Shown: positions 1 through 8,659, counted from the stretch's first letter. The stretch is DNA of 38,135 bases from Oscillospiraceae bacterium (GCA_031261585.1 JAISJJ010000028.1:1-38135), one strand, 5' to 3'. Notes: generated by a model not told the origin, from the letters alone. A program made the numbers and translations.

Positions 1-240
1 CCCGCCATCGTCCAAAACGTCCCTCGTCCGCCGCCGTAATCCCCGTCCAACCTTGCCCCCTTTCGGAAAGGGGGTGCCGACCGCAGTCGGCGGGGGTTTG
101 TCCCCCGTCCTGGTTCCGACCGCAGTCGGCGGGGGTTTGTCCCCCGTCCTGTTTCCGACCGCAGTCGGCGGTGTTTGTCCCCCGTCTTGTTTCCGACCGC
201 GCAACGCCGCGCGCAACATCAACAACAGAGGTATCACAAC
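1..240. other. Gene-free leader region with repeats
   Basis: No credible gene precedes the HD-domain protein. The stretch holds a CCCCCTTTCGGAAAGGGGG hairpin (about 56-74) and a 39-base tandem repeat (77-200). An open frame runs through the repeats but reads as a low-complexity string, so I treat it as non-coding. The only useful signal is the AGAGG ribosome binding site just upstream of 241. Confidence 0.6.
77..200. repeat. 39-base tandem repeat, about 3.2 copies
   Basis: Units begin at 77, 116 and 155, with a partial unit at 193. Each begins CCGACCGCAGTCGG and continues with a GGGGGTTTGTCCCCC block. The first two differ by a single base; the third has lost one base and carries two changes. 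Each unit contains two small inverted repeats. Related GGCGGGGGTTTG units occur near 25030, 25200 and 25280, so this is a dispersed intergenic family. Confidence 0.85.
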
Positions 241-822
241 ATGTCAACAATCCCGACGCGTGACGCGGCGTGGACGCTGCTCCGCGAGTACAATACCGAC
301 GATTTTCACCTGCGGCATGCTCGCACGGTCGAGAGTGTCCTGCGGTGGTTCGCGGTTGAACTGGGCTACGGCGACGACGCGGACTTCTGGGCTGTCGTCG
401 GACTGCTGCACGACCTCGATTTTGAGCAGTTCCCCGACGCGCATTGCATCAAGGTTCAGGAGATCATGCGCGAGCGCGATATCGACGAGCGGTTGATCCG
501 CGCCGTCGCGAGCCACGGTTACGCGCTGACCGTCGACATTGAGCCGCAACACGAGATGGAGCGCGTGCTGTACGCCGTCGATGAGCTCACGGGGCTTATC
601 TGGGCGGCGGCACTCATGCGCCCGTCGAAGTCGACGCAGGATATGGAGGTGTCGAGCGTGCGTAAGAAGTTCAAAGACCGCAAGTTCGCGGCGGGTTGCT
701 CGCGCGACGTGATTGAGCGCGGTGCCGCGATGCTCGGTTGGACGCTCGACGAACTGCTCGCCAAAACACTGTCGGCTATGCGCGCGACAGAATTTGAGGT
801 CAACGATGGCGAAGTCAGCTAA
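241..822 (+). CDS. HD-domain hydrolase-like protein
   Basis: A 193-residue soluble protein with an HD-superfamily metal-dependent phosphohydrolase fold. The metal-ligand pattern is visible: H26 (LRHARTVE), H57-D58 (GLLHDLD), H92 (ASHGY) and D114 (AVDELTG), in the family's H...HD...H...D order. The segment RPSKSTQDMEVSSVRKKFKD, followed by FAAGCSRDVIERG, is typical of a conserved Firmicutes family in this superfamily. Its substrate is unknown to me; nucleotides or phospho-compounds are usual for HD proteins. I chose the ATG at 241 because AGAGG lies at a suitable distance and the longer in-frame start reads into repeat sequence. The stop overlaps the next gene by 17 bases, which suggests translational coupling. 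Confidence 0.85.
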   Translation: MSTIPTRDAAWTLLREYNTDDFHLRHARTVESVLRWFAVELGYGDDADFWAVVGLLHDLDFEQFPDAHCIKVQEIMRERDIDERLIRAVASHGYALTVDIEPQHEMERVLYAVDELTGLIWAAALMRPSKSTQDMEVSSVRKKFKDRKFAAGCSRDVIERGAAMLGWTLDELLAKTLSAMRATEFEVNDGEVS

Positions 823-2200
823 CAGACGCAACCTGCCGATATTCCTGTTCGCCGCCGCCATGATACTGCTCGCCGCGCTGTACCCGCTCAGCGGCGACGA
901 CTGGCAGTGGGGTACAGGACGCGTCTATTTCGCGGCGTTCAACGGGCGATACGCGGGTAATCTCATCGTCCAACTGCTCGTGCGCTTGCCCGCGCTGCGC
1001 CCGATCATTGTCGGCGGCACAATCGCGTTTATCGCTTACGCCGTCGCGAAACTCGGCGGCGGCACGCGGTATTTCACGCTCTCGGCGACGTTGCTTGTTT
1101 TCGTTCCGCAGACGATGTATACGCAGGTGTTCCAGTGGACATCGGGTTTCGTGAACTACACGCTGTCCGTCGCGCTCATACTCGCGGTCGCGCTGATCGC
1201 GCTTCGGGCGAAATCGAGACCGATTCAGGCGTTGGCGTTGCCGCTCGCGTTCGTGTGCCAACTGTTCGCGGAGCACATCACGGTCGCGACGGTACTTTTG
1301 ACGCTCGCGGCTGTCGTATACGCGCGCGTGAGACGGCAAAAACTCGGCGGGCTGCCGTTCGCGCTCATCGGCTTCGTCCTCGGTGCCGCCGCGATGTTCA
1401 CAAACCCCGCGTATCTGTCACCCGAGCGCAGTGACGCGCACGCCATGCCTAAACTCGCGGAGCTGCTACACATCTCCGTCCAAAACACGAAATACATGGT
1501 GTCGCAACTCTTTCTGCTGAACGTGTGCGCCGTCGTACTCCTCTGCGCGCTGATGTATATCGCGCTTCGCCGCACCGCGCGGAAAGACGCGTTGTCGCGC
1601 GCGCTCGGCGCGTATTTTATGCTGTACGCCGCATGGATTGTCGTCGTCGCGCTGTATTCGGGGTTGCGCGGCGCGGGTGCGATGCAGATTGTGCAGCTTG
1701 CACTCGCCGCGCTATTCGCCGCCGCGCTCATCGTCACGGTTCTGCGTTACGTGCCGAGGGGTATTGTGCGGACAAAGCTCGGCTTCTGTCTGCTCGCGCT
1801 CATATTCCTCAATGTGCCGCTCGTCCCCGTGGAACCGCTCGGACCGCGCTGTTTCTTCGTGTCCTACTGCGTGTACGCCGTGATGATTGTGACGCTCACG
1901 GAGCATCTGCGCGATACATTCGACGCGCGCGTTATCGGCACCGTAAAACGCGCGATAATCGCGCTGTGCGTCGTGTGCGTCGCGTCGAAGTTTTGGGTAT
2001 ACGCGGGCATCACGCGCGATGTTGTTCTGCGCGAACGGTTCGTCGATGAGCAGATCGCGCAAAAAGCGGACACAATCGTGGTGTTGAGCGTGGACGACAA
2101 CGGTTACGCGTGGCAGCTCAACCCCGTGACGAACTATTACAAGAGTGTATACAAGGACTACCGCGGTATTCCGCAAACTGTTGAGATAGAAAACCGATAG
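806..2200 (+). CDS. Polytopic membrane protein, DUF6056-like
   Basis: A 464-residue integral membrane protein with about ten or more hydrophobic segments spread along its length. It starts with a short basic N-terminus and a first membrane segment, followed by a SGDDWQWG motif and FNGRYAGN. Acidic DD-type motifs just after the first membrane helix are typical of GT-C-type membrane glycosyltransferases, and the overall look matches DUF6056 (from memory). The role is probably in surface polysaccharide or glycolipid assembly, but no donor or acceptor can be named. ATG 806 has a GAGG site six bases upstream and overlaps the HD gene. The MBOAT gene follows after 21 bases, so the two are probably co-transcribed. 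Confidence 0.7.
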   Translation: MAKSANRRNLPIFLFAAAMILLAALYPLSGDDWQWGTGRVYFAAFNGRYAGNLIVQLLVRLPALRPIIVGGTIAFIAYAVAKLGGGTRYFTLSATLLVFVPQTMYTQVFQWTSGFVNYTLSVALILAVALIALRAKSRPIQALALPLAFVCQLFAEHITVATVLLTLAAVVYARVRRQKLGGLPFALIGFVLGAAAMFTNPAYLSPERSDAHAMPKLAELLHISVQNTKYMVSQLFLLNVCAVVLLCALMYIALRRTARKDALSRALGAYFMLYAAWIVVVALYSGLRGAGAMQIVQLALAALFAAALIVTVLRYVPRGIVRTKLGFCLLALIFLNVPLVPVEPLGPRCFFVSYCVYAVMIVTLTEHLRDTFDARVIGTVKRAIIALCVVCVASKFWVYAGITRDVVLRERFVDEQIAQKADTIVVLSVDDNGYAWQLNPVTNYYKSVYKDYRGIPQTVEIENR

Positions 2201-2221
2201 AACCGAGGTGTTCGCTGCAAA

Positions 2222-3592
2222 ATGGTCTTTTCATCTCTCGCGTTCCTGTGCGTATTCCTACCCGCGTTCCTCGTCGTCTACGCGTTGCTGCCGAGATGGC
2301 GCAACGCGGTTCTCGTGCTGTTCTCGCTCGTGTTTTACGCGTACGGTCAGCCGATTTGGGTGCTCGCGCCGCTGATTTTCTCGGGCGCGCTCAGCTACGC
2401 GCTCGGTCGCGTCATGGCGCGCCGCCCCGACAGGCGCAAACTCGCGCTCGTCGTGTCTGTCGCGGTAAATCTCGGACTGCTCGCCGCAATCAAATACTCG
2501 GGGTTCGTTGTCGTGAATCTCAACGCGGCGTTTCATCTGAGTCTTGCCGTGCCGACGTTTTCGCTGCCCGTCGGCATCTCGTTTTACACGTTTCAGGTGC
2601 TCAGCTACACCATCGACGTGTACCGCGGCAAATCTCAGCCGCAACGCTCGTTCGTCGCGTACATGTCGTACGTCACGATGTTCCCGAAGCTCGTACAGGG
2701 TCCGATTGCGCGCTATGCGGACGTTGAAACGCAGCTCGCGCGCCCGCAGATCAAATCCGCCGAGTTCTCGGACGGCGTGTCGCGTTTCTGCGGCGGTCTG
2801 GCGAAAAAAGTTCTGCTCGCGAACTCTGCGGGTCTCGCGTGTGATACGCTGCTCGGCGGCGGAAAACTCACGGCGGCGGGCGCGTGGCTCGGCGTCGCGT
2901 TCTTCGCGTTCCAGATATACTTCGACTTCTCGGGCTACTCCGACATGGCGATAGGTCTCGGAAAGATGATCGGTTTCAACTTCCCCGAGAACTTCAACGA
3001 CCCGTACGTCGCGCGCTCGGCGACGGATTTCTGGCGGCGGTGGCACATCTCGCTGTCGACGTTTTTCCGCGACTACGTGTATATTCCGCTCGGCGGCAAC
3101 CGCCGCTTTCAGGCGCGCAACATCATCATTGTGTGGCTGCTGACGGGGCTGTGGCACGGCGCGAGCTGGAATTTCATACTCTGGGGCGCGTACTTCGCCG
3201 TTGTGCTGCTGATTGAAAAATTCGCGCTGCTCCGCGTTTTGGAGCGTCTGCCGCGCGTGATCGGACACCTTTACGGTGTGTTCATCATTCTGATCGGCTG
3301 GGCGATCTTCTATTTCACGGACATCTCGCGGCTCGGCGCGTTTTTCAGCGCGGCGTTCGGCGGCGCGGCGGCGACCGACTTCCGCGCGACGAGTACGCTT
3401 CAGGCGAACGCGCTGTTGCTGCCCGTTCTGGTGCTGTTCTCCACATCGCTGCCGAGGATCATCGGTAAAAAATTCGCGAAATTCTACGAGTACCCGATTT
3501 TCTCGGCGGTGCGCAACGTCGTGCTGTTCGCGCTGAGTTTCATCGCGATAGTCGGCAACACGTACAGCCCGTTCCTGTATTTCAAATTTTAG
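2222..3592 (+). CDS. MBOAT-family O-acyltransferase (AlgI/PatA/DltB type)
   Basis: A 456-residue membrane-bound O-acyltransferase. It has many hydrophobic segments plus the family signatures: PKLVQGPIARY, an FDFSGYSDMAIGLG segment, RRWHISLSTFFRDYVYIPLGG (RRWH near residue 274) and the invariant histidine in LWHGASWNF (about residue 311). Such proteins move an acyl group, usually acetyl, across or at the membrane. A partner extracytoplasmic SGNH/DHHW protein then transfers it to a polysaccharide or wall polymer. That partner is two genes downstream (4098-5378). The length is normal. The start has only a distant GAGG, so coupling with the upstream gene is likely. The polymer substrate cannot be read from the sequence. 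Confidence 0.93.
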   Translation: MVFSSLAFLCVFLPAFLVVYALLPRWRNAVLVLFSLVFYAYGQPIWVLAPLIFSGALSYALGRVMARRPDRRKLALVVSVAVNLGLLAAIKYSGFVVVNLNAAFHLSLAVPTFSLPVGISFYTFQVLSYTIDVYRGKSQPQRSFVAYMSYVTMFPKLVQGPIARYADVETQLARPQIKSAEFSDGVSRFCGGLAKKVLLANSAGLACDTLLGGGKLTAAGAWLGVAFFAFQIYFDFSGYSDMAIGLGKMIGFNFPENFNDPYVARSATDFWRRWHISLSTFFRDYVYIPLGGNRRFQARNIIIVWLLTGLWHGASWNFILWGAYFAVVLLIEKFALLRVLERLPRVIGHLYGVFIILIGWAIFYFTDISRLGAFFSAAFGGAAATDFRATSTLQANALLLPVLVLFSTSLPRIIGKKFAKFYEYPIFSAVRNVVLFALSFIAIVGNTYSPFLYFKF

Positions 3593-3601
3593 GAGAATAT
3601 C

Positions 3602-4093
3602 GTGAATATGAGGTGGTCGAAGCTACGGCGCATGCTCGAACAGGATTATCTGTGTGAATCTCTGAAAGGACGCGTGTCGTACTTTGCCACACGTTATCGC
3701 AAAGCGCACGATGATCATGGGCGCGTGGCAATTCTGGTCGACAGAAAGGAAGTTATTAACATGCCGTTTTCTGTTGACGGAGTGATAACGAACGCGGCTA
3801 TTCAAAAACCTCGCGTCGGCAAAAGCCGAGGTCAACTCTACGCCGAGACGGAAGCGGAATACGCGGGAAACGGCTTGTTTACACCTTGGGCTTTCGGATT
3901 CGCGGTCGATTTATACTTTGAAAACACCATTTTTGTATCGCTGCAATCGGAAAACCTACTCGTGCGGCTACTTGCGATTCTCGATAGGCGCGTTGGCAAG
4001 CGGACGCTCGAAAAATTAAAAACCGAGGTCACAGACTTACCCGAATGGCTGCAATTTTTCTATAATTTGAGAATGGAAAGCGAAAATATTTAA
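3602..4093 (+). CDS. Conserved hypothetical protein, SF0329-like
   Basis: A 163-residue soluble protein with no signal peptide or membrane segment. The N-terminus ([30 protein letters not shown]) and the block [13 protein letters not shown] resemble a small family I remember as 'SF0329 family protein', whose function is unknown. The GTG start at 3602 follows AGGAG with a six-base gap; an ATG at 3608 is the alternative. It lies nine bases after the MBOAT gene and four bases before the DHHW gene, so it is in the same transcription unit. Its codon use looks more AT-rich than its neighbours'. A direct role in acylation is unproven. Confidence 0.75.
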   Translation: MNMRWSKLRRMLEQDYLCESLKGRVSYFATRYRKAHDDHGRVAILVDRKEVINMPFSVDGVITNAAIQKPRVGKSRGQLYAETEAEYAGNGLFTPWAFGFAVDLYFENTIFVSLQSENLLVRLLAILDRRVGKRTLEKLKTEVTDLPEWLQFFYNLRMESENI

Positions 4094-4097
4094 CCCT

Positions 4098-5378
4098 ATG
4101 AAAAAGCTGAACATCTATGTTTTCATCGCCCTGCTCGCCGCCGCAATCGTCATGGTCACGGTGTTCCCGCAGGATTTGCGCACGATTGAGCGCGAGAATC
4201 GCGCGCTCAACGAGTTCCCGACGACTTTCGGGGACGATTTTGACACGGATTTCGAGGCGTGGCTGTCCGACCGCGTCGGCTACCGCGCGGATTTCGTGAC
4301 CGCCGCGCTGTGGATGCGCGAGAGTTACGCGCTGGACTTCGCACCAGCACCGACACCCGCGCCGTCGCCGTCGCCATCGCCCACCGCAACTCCAACGCCG
4401 ACACCTACACCGACACCTACACCTACGCCCACGCCGTCTCCGTCGCCCGACGTGTCACCCACTCCTACGCCCACTCCGACACCCGAGCCTACCCCGACGC
4501 CGACACCCGAACCGCCCGACGGCGACTCGTGGGGCGGGTTGCAGAACGGGCGCATCATCGGCAGTTATATCCGCTTCTCCGACAGCATCGCCGAGTTGTA
4601 CTACTACAAATCGACACCCGCGAAGTCGTACGCCGCGACGCTGAACCGTTACCGCGCCGCGCTGCCCGACACGACGCGCGTGTTCTCCCTGCTCGCGCCG
4701 ACGCGCGTCGCGTTCCTGCCCGCCGAGTACGCGGACGTGTGCGACGATGAGCGCGAGGGTATCGCGGACGTGTACGGTCGCTATGACGCTGGCATCACAG
4801 CCGTCGACGCGTACGCCGAACTCGCGCGCCACACGGACGAGTACATCTATTTCCGCACCGACCACCATTGGACGCAACTCGGCGCGTACTACGGCTACAT
4901 AGCGTTCGCTGAGAGCGCGGGGTTTGAACCGCTGCCGCTGTCGGCGTTTGAAAAAAAACGGTACCCGAACTTCCTCGGATACCTGTATAACGCCGCGCCG
5001 AACAACGGCATGGCGGCAAATCCCGACACAATTGTCCACTACAAAAACCCAGCGATTGAGACGAACAACAGCCTGTTCGTGCCGCACGATACGCCGACCT
5101 ATCGGTCGTTCATCGGCGGCGACCAGTCGAGCATCACATTCACGACGAACACGCTGAACGGCAAGACGATCGTCGTCGTAAAGGACTCGTACGCCAACGC
5201 GCTCGTGCCGTTCCTCGCCGCGCACTATGAGCGCATCGTCGTCATCGACCCGCGCCAGTACAGCGGCAGCGTCGTGAACAAGGTGAAGTCGTACGACGAC
5301 TGCGACCTGCTGTTCGTGAACTACGTGCTGACGACGACATTCCCCGATTTCATCGACAGCATCGGCGCGATACGGTAG
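4098..5378 (+). CDS. DHHW/AlgX-like surface O-acetyltransferase partner
   Basis: A 426-residue exported protein with an N-terminal hydrophobic anchor (residues about 5-25, [15 protein letters not shown]). Next comes an ENRALNEFP segment typical of DHHW proteins, then a long Pro-Thr-Ser linker (about residues 82-142), then the SGNH-like domain. That domain shows [15 protein letters not shown] (about 252-266) and [13 protein letters not shown] (serine near 363), matching AlgJ/AlgX/DHHW enzymes that complete polymer O-acetylation outside the membrane. It pairs functionally with the MBOAT gene upstream. The linker sits between the anchor-proximal segment and the catalytic domain, which would place the domain away from the membrane. 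The Shine-Dalgarno is weak, and the start follows the previous stop by four bases. Confidence 0.85.
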   Translation: MKKLNIYVFIALLAAAIVMVTVFPQDLRTIERENRALNEFPTTFGDDFDTDFEAWLSDRVGYRADFVTAALWMRESYALDFAPAPTPAPSPSPSPTATPTPTPTPTPTPTPTPSPSPDVSPTPTPTPTPEPTPTPTPEPPDGDSWGGLQNGRIIGSYIRFSDSIAELYYYKSTPAKSYAATLNRYRAALPDTTRVFSLLAPTRVAFLPAEYADVCDDEREGIADVYGRYDAGITAVDAYAELARHTDEYIYFRTDHHWTQLGAYYGYIAFAESAGFEPLPLSAFEKKRYPNFLGYLYNAAPNNGMAANPDTIVHYKNPAIETNNSLFVPHDTPTYRSFIGGDQSSITFTTNTLNGKTIVVVKDSYANALVPFLAAHYERIVVIDPRQYSGSVVNKVKSYDDCDLLFVNYVLTTTFPDFIDSIGAIR

Positions 5379-5411
5379 CGTCAACCTGTCACCTCGCCGC
5401 GTCCCACGTCC

Positions 5412-5435
5412 TTTTCGCGTAGCGAAAATCATTTT
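5412..5435 (+). terminator. Possible terminator of the surface-polymer operon
   Basis: TTTTCGC (5412-5418) pairs with GCGAAAA (5422-5428) around a GTA loop and is followed by TCATTTTTG. It lies 34 bases after the DHHW stop. The stem is short, so confidence is moderate. Confidence 0.45.
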
Positions 5436-5453
5436 TGCCGTCGGAGTCGGGGT

Positions 5454-5483
5454 CCCCAACGAATCTCGCAAGATTCGTTGGGG
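5454..5483. repeat. Perfect 13-base hairpin
   Basis: CCCCAACGAATCT (5454-5466) and AGATTCGTTGGGG (5471-5483) pair perfectly around CGCA. No T-run follows, so it is more likely an intergenic palindromic repeat than a terminator. Confidence 0.7.
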
Positions 5484-5528
5484 TGACAGTGCGTCGGGCG
5501 TGCGACAGAGGTAAAAATGCCAAATTCA

Positions 5529-5561
5529 AAGGGTTTCGAGAATTCACTTCTCGAAACCCTT
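5529..5561. terminator. Bidirectional hairpin between convergent genes
   Basis: AAGGGTTTCGAGAA (5529-5542) pairs perfectly with TTCTCGAAACCCTT (5548-5561) around TTCAC. It lies between the convergent DHHW and GTPase genes, the right place for a bidirectional terminator. The stem ends in A/T pairs but no long T-run follows. Confidence 0.55.
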
Positions 5562-5608
5562 ATCATTTCTCGCCGCGCACGGCGAGGTCCTGCTCTCGTC
5601 CATCGTTT

Positions 5609-5636
5609 CTGTCGGAAAACTTTAGTTTTCCGACAG
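5609..5636 (-). terminator. Hairpin enclosing the GTPase stop codon
   Basis: CTGTCGGAAAAC (5609-5620) pairs perfectly with GTTTTCCGACAG (5625-5636). The four-base loop contains the TAA stop of the minus-strand GTPase gene. The last codons therefore form one arm of the stem. A terminator or mRNA 3'-end role is likely but unproven. Confidence 0.5.
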
Positions 5637-7508
5637 CCTGAGCGCGCCCCTGTGCGCTAAAATCCACCTGTCGCGGTCGAGCGGGTTGATCCCGCGCCGT
5701 TTCGCTGTCGCGCCGAGTTCGAGCGCGCACTCCGCGTATCCGCAGAACGATGCGTTGTACTTGCCGCGCCCCGAGGTCAGCGACATGAACCGCGCGTGGT
5801 AGTCCGTCGACGTCGCGACGGGTACGGTCGCCTCGATATGCACCTGCCCGTTCGACATGACGGGGCTGTCGAATGTCCCGCGCATGGCGATGATGTCGCC
5901 GATGAGCTTGCCCGGCAACCCCTCGTCGGCGGTCAATTTCAGCAGTACCAACGGTTCGAGCAGTGTTGAACCCGCGTCGGTGAGCGCGCGCATGACCGCG
6001 ATCGGTGTCGCGAGGAAGAAATCGAGCGGGTGCGTGTGTATGTGGTGGTGCTGTCCGCGCGTCAACGTCACTTTCACATCCTCGACCTGCCACCCGTACA
6101 ACCCCTGTTTCAGCGCATCGGGTACCGCGGTCTCGACGTGACTCTGATAGCGGTACGCGATGTCGCGCGGTGCCGCAATCGACTCAAATTGATAGCCCGA
6201 ACCGCGCGACAGCGGCTCGATCCTCAGCTCCACAATCGCCCAACACGGTTTCGGCATCGTGTACGCCTCAAACCCCACGCCCGTGCGCGTCGCGGTCTCC
6301 TTGTATATCACGGTCGGGTCGGAGAATTGCGCGGTGATGTTATAGCGTTCGCGCAACAGGTATTCCAAAATCTCGATCTGTATCCTGCCCGTCACGCTCA
6401 CGGTCAACTCGCGCTCGTCCGTGTTCCACTCGTACGCCATCAGCGGATCCTCGTCGGACAACTCCGCGACAGCTTTCAGCAGCGCGGGCAACTGCGCGTC
6501 GTCTGTCATGACGCGCACGGAAAACACCGCCGCCGCAAGACGCGGGCGCGTTCTCGCCGTGAGTTCGCCGATGATATCACCGATTTTCGCGTTTTTCAGA
6601 CCGCACAGCGCGGCGATATCGCCGCCGCTCACCTCGCCGATATCTTCATGCTTTGAACCGTTAATTCTGCGTATTTGTATGATTTTATCGGTGCTTAATG
6701 CGTCGTTTAACATCGGAGTGTCTCTGTTTTGCAGTGTACCCGTAAAAAGTCTCACGTGCGCGAACTTACCCATGCGCGGATCGTGTTCAACCTTGTATAT
6801 CACGCCCGAGGGCTCGCCGTCGGGCGACAGTTCACGCGACGGCAGATACCTCAAAATCGTGTCGAGCAGCGTGTCCGCGCCCGTTCCGTTGATCGACGCA
6901 CCGAACACGCACGGGAACGCCCTCGCCGCGTAACTCTGCCGCTGCAACGCCTGTTCGAGCATGCGCGGCGTGATGTCGTCGCCGTTCAGGTAGCGTTCGG
7001 CGAGCGCGTCGTCGATATCGTACAGGCAATCGCTCGGTTGCCCGACGGGTACGATGAACGGCGAACAGAGCCGCCGCAACTCGTCCAAAACCGCGTTGGG
7101 ATCGCAACCCGCGCGGTCGATTTTGTTTATGAAGAATACGCACGGCAGCCCGAGCGACCGCGCCGCCGCCCAATACTGCTCCGTCTGCGCCTGAACGCCC
7201 TCCGCCGCCGACACGACGATCACCGCCGCGTCGAGTACCGACAGCGCGCGCTCGACCTCGCCCGCAAAATCCGCGTGACCGGGCGTGTCCACGATATTCA
7301 CCGTCACGTCGCCCACCGTCAACCGCGCGCACGCACTGCGCACCGATATGCCGCGCTCGCGCTCGACCGCCAGCCAATCCGTGCGCGCGCTGCCCGCGTC
7401 CACGGAACCGACACTGCGCGTCTCACCCGCGAGGTACAAGAGCCGCTCGACGGTCGTCGTCTTGCCCGCGTCCACATGGGCGAGGAACCCGAGATTGAGT
7501 GTTTTCAT
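5622..7508 (-). CDS. Ribosomal-protection-type translation GTPase (Tet(M) superfamily)
   Basis: A 628-residue EF-G-like GTPase. It shows G1 AHVDAGKTT (residues 10-18), DTPGHADF and NKID, then EF-G-type domains II-V, at nearly the length of Tet(M). Tet(M)-type proteins bind the ribosome and dislodge tetracycline. Here the domain IV loop that does this in Tet(M) (the SPVST region) is replaced by HHHIHTHP (about residues 486-493, upstream of LDFFLATPIAVM). This matches a widespread clostridial paralogue group, often annotated as tetracycline resistance, whose role is uncertain. I would call it a translation-factor GTPase and not predict resistance. It lies 46 bases after the kinase-like gene in the same direction, with a weak ribosome site. 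Confidence 0.85.
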   Translation of the reverse strand: MKTLNLGFLAHVDAGKTTTVERLLYLAGETRSVGSVDAGSARTDWLAVERERGISVRSACARLTVGDVTVNIVDTPGHADFAGEVERALSVLDAAVIVVSAAEGVQAQTEQYWAAARSLGLPCVFFINKIDRAGCDPNAVLDELRRLCSPFIVPVGQPSDCLYDIDDALAERYLNGDDITPRMLEQALQRQSYAARAFPCVFGASINGTGADTLLDTILRYLPSRELSPDGEPSGVIYKVEHDPRMGKFAHVRLFTGTLQNRDTPMLNDALSTDKIIQIRRINGSKHEDIGEVSGGDIAALCGLKNAKIGDIIGELTARTRPRLAAAVFSVRVMTDDAQLPALLKAVAELSDEDPLMAYEWNTDERELTVSVTGRIQIEILEYLLRERYNITAQFSDPTVIYKETATRTGVGFEAYTMPKPCWAIVELRIEPLSRGSGYQFESIAAPRDIAYRYQSHVETAVPDALKQGLYGWQVEDVKVTLTRGQHHHIHTHPLDFFLATPIAVMRALTDAGSTLLEPLVLLKLTADEGLPGKLIGDIIAMRGTFDSPVMSNGQVHIEATVPVATSTDYHARFMSLTSGRGKYNASFCGYAECALELGATAKRRGINPLDRDRWILAHRGALRLSEN

Positions 7509-7554
7509 ACTTTCACCGCGTTGTCCATGCGATTCACCTCGTTGTTTCGAGCGT

Positions 7555-8553
7555 TTACGCGAACCGTTCCGCGTCTAATATGTCCGCAACCGCGCGCAAT
7601 ACCGATGTGGCGCGGTCGTTTTCGCCGCGCTCGACCAGTTTTTCAAGCGAATCGTCGGCGTGTACGATTTTGCTGAACCACATCGACTCCGCAACCGCGT
7701 ACACGTCGTTCAACACGGCGATTTCCGTTTGCGACAGCGGTCGTTCGCGCGTGTATGCGTCGACAAACGCCGTGAACAGCGCGGGTCTGTCCGCGTCGGT
7801 CAATCCGTCCGCGAGATCCATCTCATGCGCGGTGAGAAGCCCTTCAAGCACCATGTCGCTGACCAAAACCTCGTCGCCGCCGTTGTTGTAATCGAATACG
7901 CCGAGTTCGCCGTCAATCCATGTCAGGTTGTTCACCGAGATGTCGCCCTGCACCGCAAATGTGGGCAGATGCGCCCACGCGGCGCGAATCCGCTCCAATC
8001 GCTCGGTGTATCGGGAAATAATATATTCCGCAAGCGCGTTGTCGAGCTTGCCGCCGTTATGCAACTCAACGAACGTGGCGTATCCGCTCACGTCGTTCTC
8101 ACCCGCCGCGTTGAACAGCGTCGCGGCGTTGATGTGCAGATCGTTTCTCGCCGAGATGTTGTGCATTTGCGCGAGCAGTACGCCGATTTTCGCGGCAAGC
8201 TCGGCGGTTATCACCGCAATCTCCTCCCCGATATAGTCCTCGACGGTTGTGTGCAGGCTCAATCCGAACCCCTCCACAACCGCACAGTACGCCCCGCGCG
8301 ACCTGTATCGGCGCGCAGTCCGAATACCGAAACTGCGCAGACATTCCGACAGCGCGCTCTGCTCCTCAATCGCTTGTCGGGTGTGTTCTCTCTCGTGCGA
8401 CAGCTTGACGATCAGCGGCAATCGGCTCTCAAAGCTCACTTTTGCTATTATCTTTATCCTCGTCGGAAAAACCTCGTTGAAAATATATTTCACCGCAGAA
8501 ATCGCGTCTGAGATATCAAACAGATTCAGCGCGTCCCGTATTTCGCTCAACAT
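7555..8553 (-). CDS. Aminoglycoside-phosphotransferase/kinase-like protein
   Basis: A 332-residue protein with the APH/choline-kinase fold. The catalytic loop reads FAVQGDISVNNLTW (about residues 198-211), followed by GVFDYNNGGDE with the metal-binding Asp. Gln stands where most family members have His before GD; the catalytic Asp and Asn remain. An N-lobe segment (RIKIIAKVSF, LPLIVKLSHE) fits the nucleotide-binding lobe. The substrate is unknown; this fold includes antibiotic, homoserine and sugar kinases. The ATG at 8553 is preferred to an upstream TTG because GGAGGGG (8557-8563) lies between the two. It is first in a two-gene unit with the GTPase, behind its own promoter. Confidence 0.78.
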   Translation of the reverse strand: MLSEIRDALNLFDISDAISAVKYIFNEVFPTRIKIIAKVSFESRLPLIVKLSHEREHTRQAIEEQSALSECLRSFGIRTARRYRSRGAYCAVVEGFGLSLHTTVEDYIGEEIAVITAELAAKIGVLLAQMHNISARNDLHINAATLFNAAGENDVSGYATFVELHNGGKLDNALAEYIISRYTERLERIRAAWAHLPTFAVQGDISVNNLTWIDGELGVFDYNNGGDEVLVSDMVLEGLLTAHEMDLADGLTDADRPALFTAFVDAYTRERPLSQTEIAVLNDVYAVAESMWFSKIVHADDSLEKLVERGENDRATSVLRAVADILDAERFA

Positions 8554-8592
8554 GTACCCCTCCAATAAAGATGCAAAATTCTCTCTGCTGCA

Positions 8593-8621
8593 ATTTTACC
8601 ACACTTTTGCGCGCAACTCAA
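8593..8621 (-). promoter_or_regulatory. Sigma-A-type promoter for the kinase-like gene
   Basis: TTGAGT (8621-8616) and TAAAAT (8598-8593) are separated by exactly 17 bases. It lies about 40 bases upstream of the ATG at 8553, divergent from the helicase promoter. Confidence 0.7.
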
Positions 8622-8630
8622 CGATAATCA

Positions 8631-8659
8631 TTGCTTTTCTCCGCAAATGGGTATATAAT
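8631..8659 (+). promoter_or_regulatory. Sigma-A-type promoter for the DEAD-box helicase
   Basis: TTGCTT (8631-8636) and a perfect TATAAT (8654-8659) lie 17 bases apart, about 30 bases before the helicase start. The -35 boxes of the two divergent promoters are only 9 bases apart. Confidence 0.8.

Noticed and set aside
713..805. Upstream extension of the DUF6056-like gene
   Set aside because: It would overlap the HD gene by over 100 bases; ATG 806 has a good ribosome site and precedes the first membrane segment.
2258..3268. 336-codon open frame (-) opposite the MBOAT gene
   Set aside because: Highly charged, low-complexity shadow of a clear membrane protein gene.
5622..7508. Tetracycline-resistance gene call
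   Set aside because: The domain IV loop needed for drug release is not conserved, so resistance cannot be claimed from sequence.
6729..7676. 315-codon open frame (+) opposite the GTPase
   Set aside because: Arg-rich shadow crossing the boundary of two real minus-strand genes.
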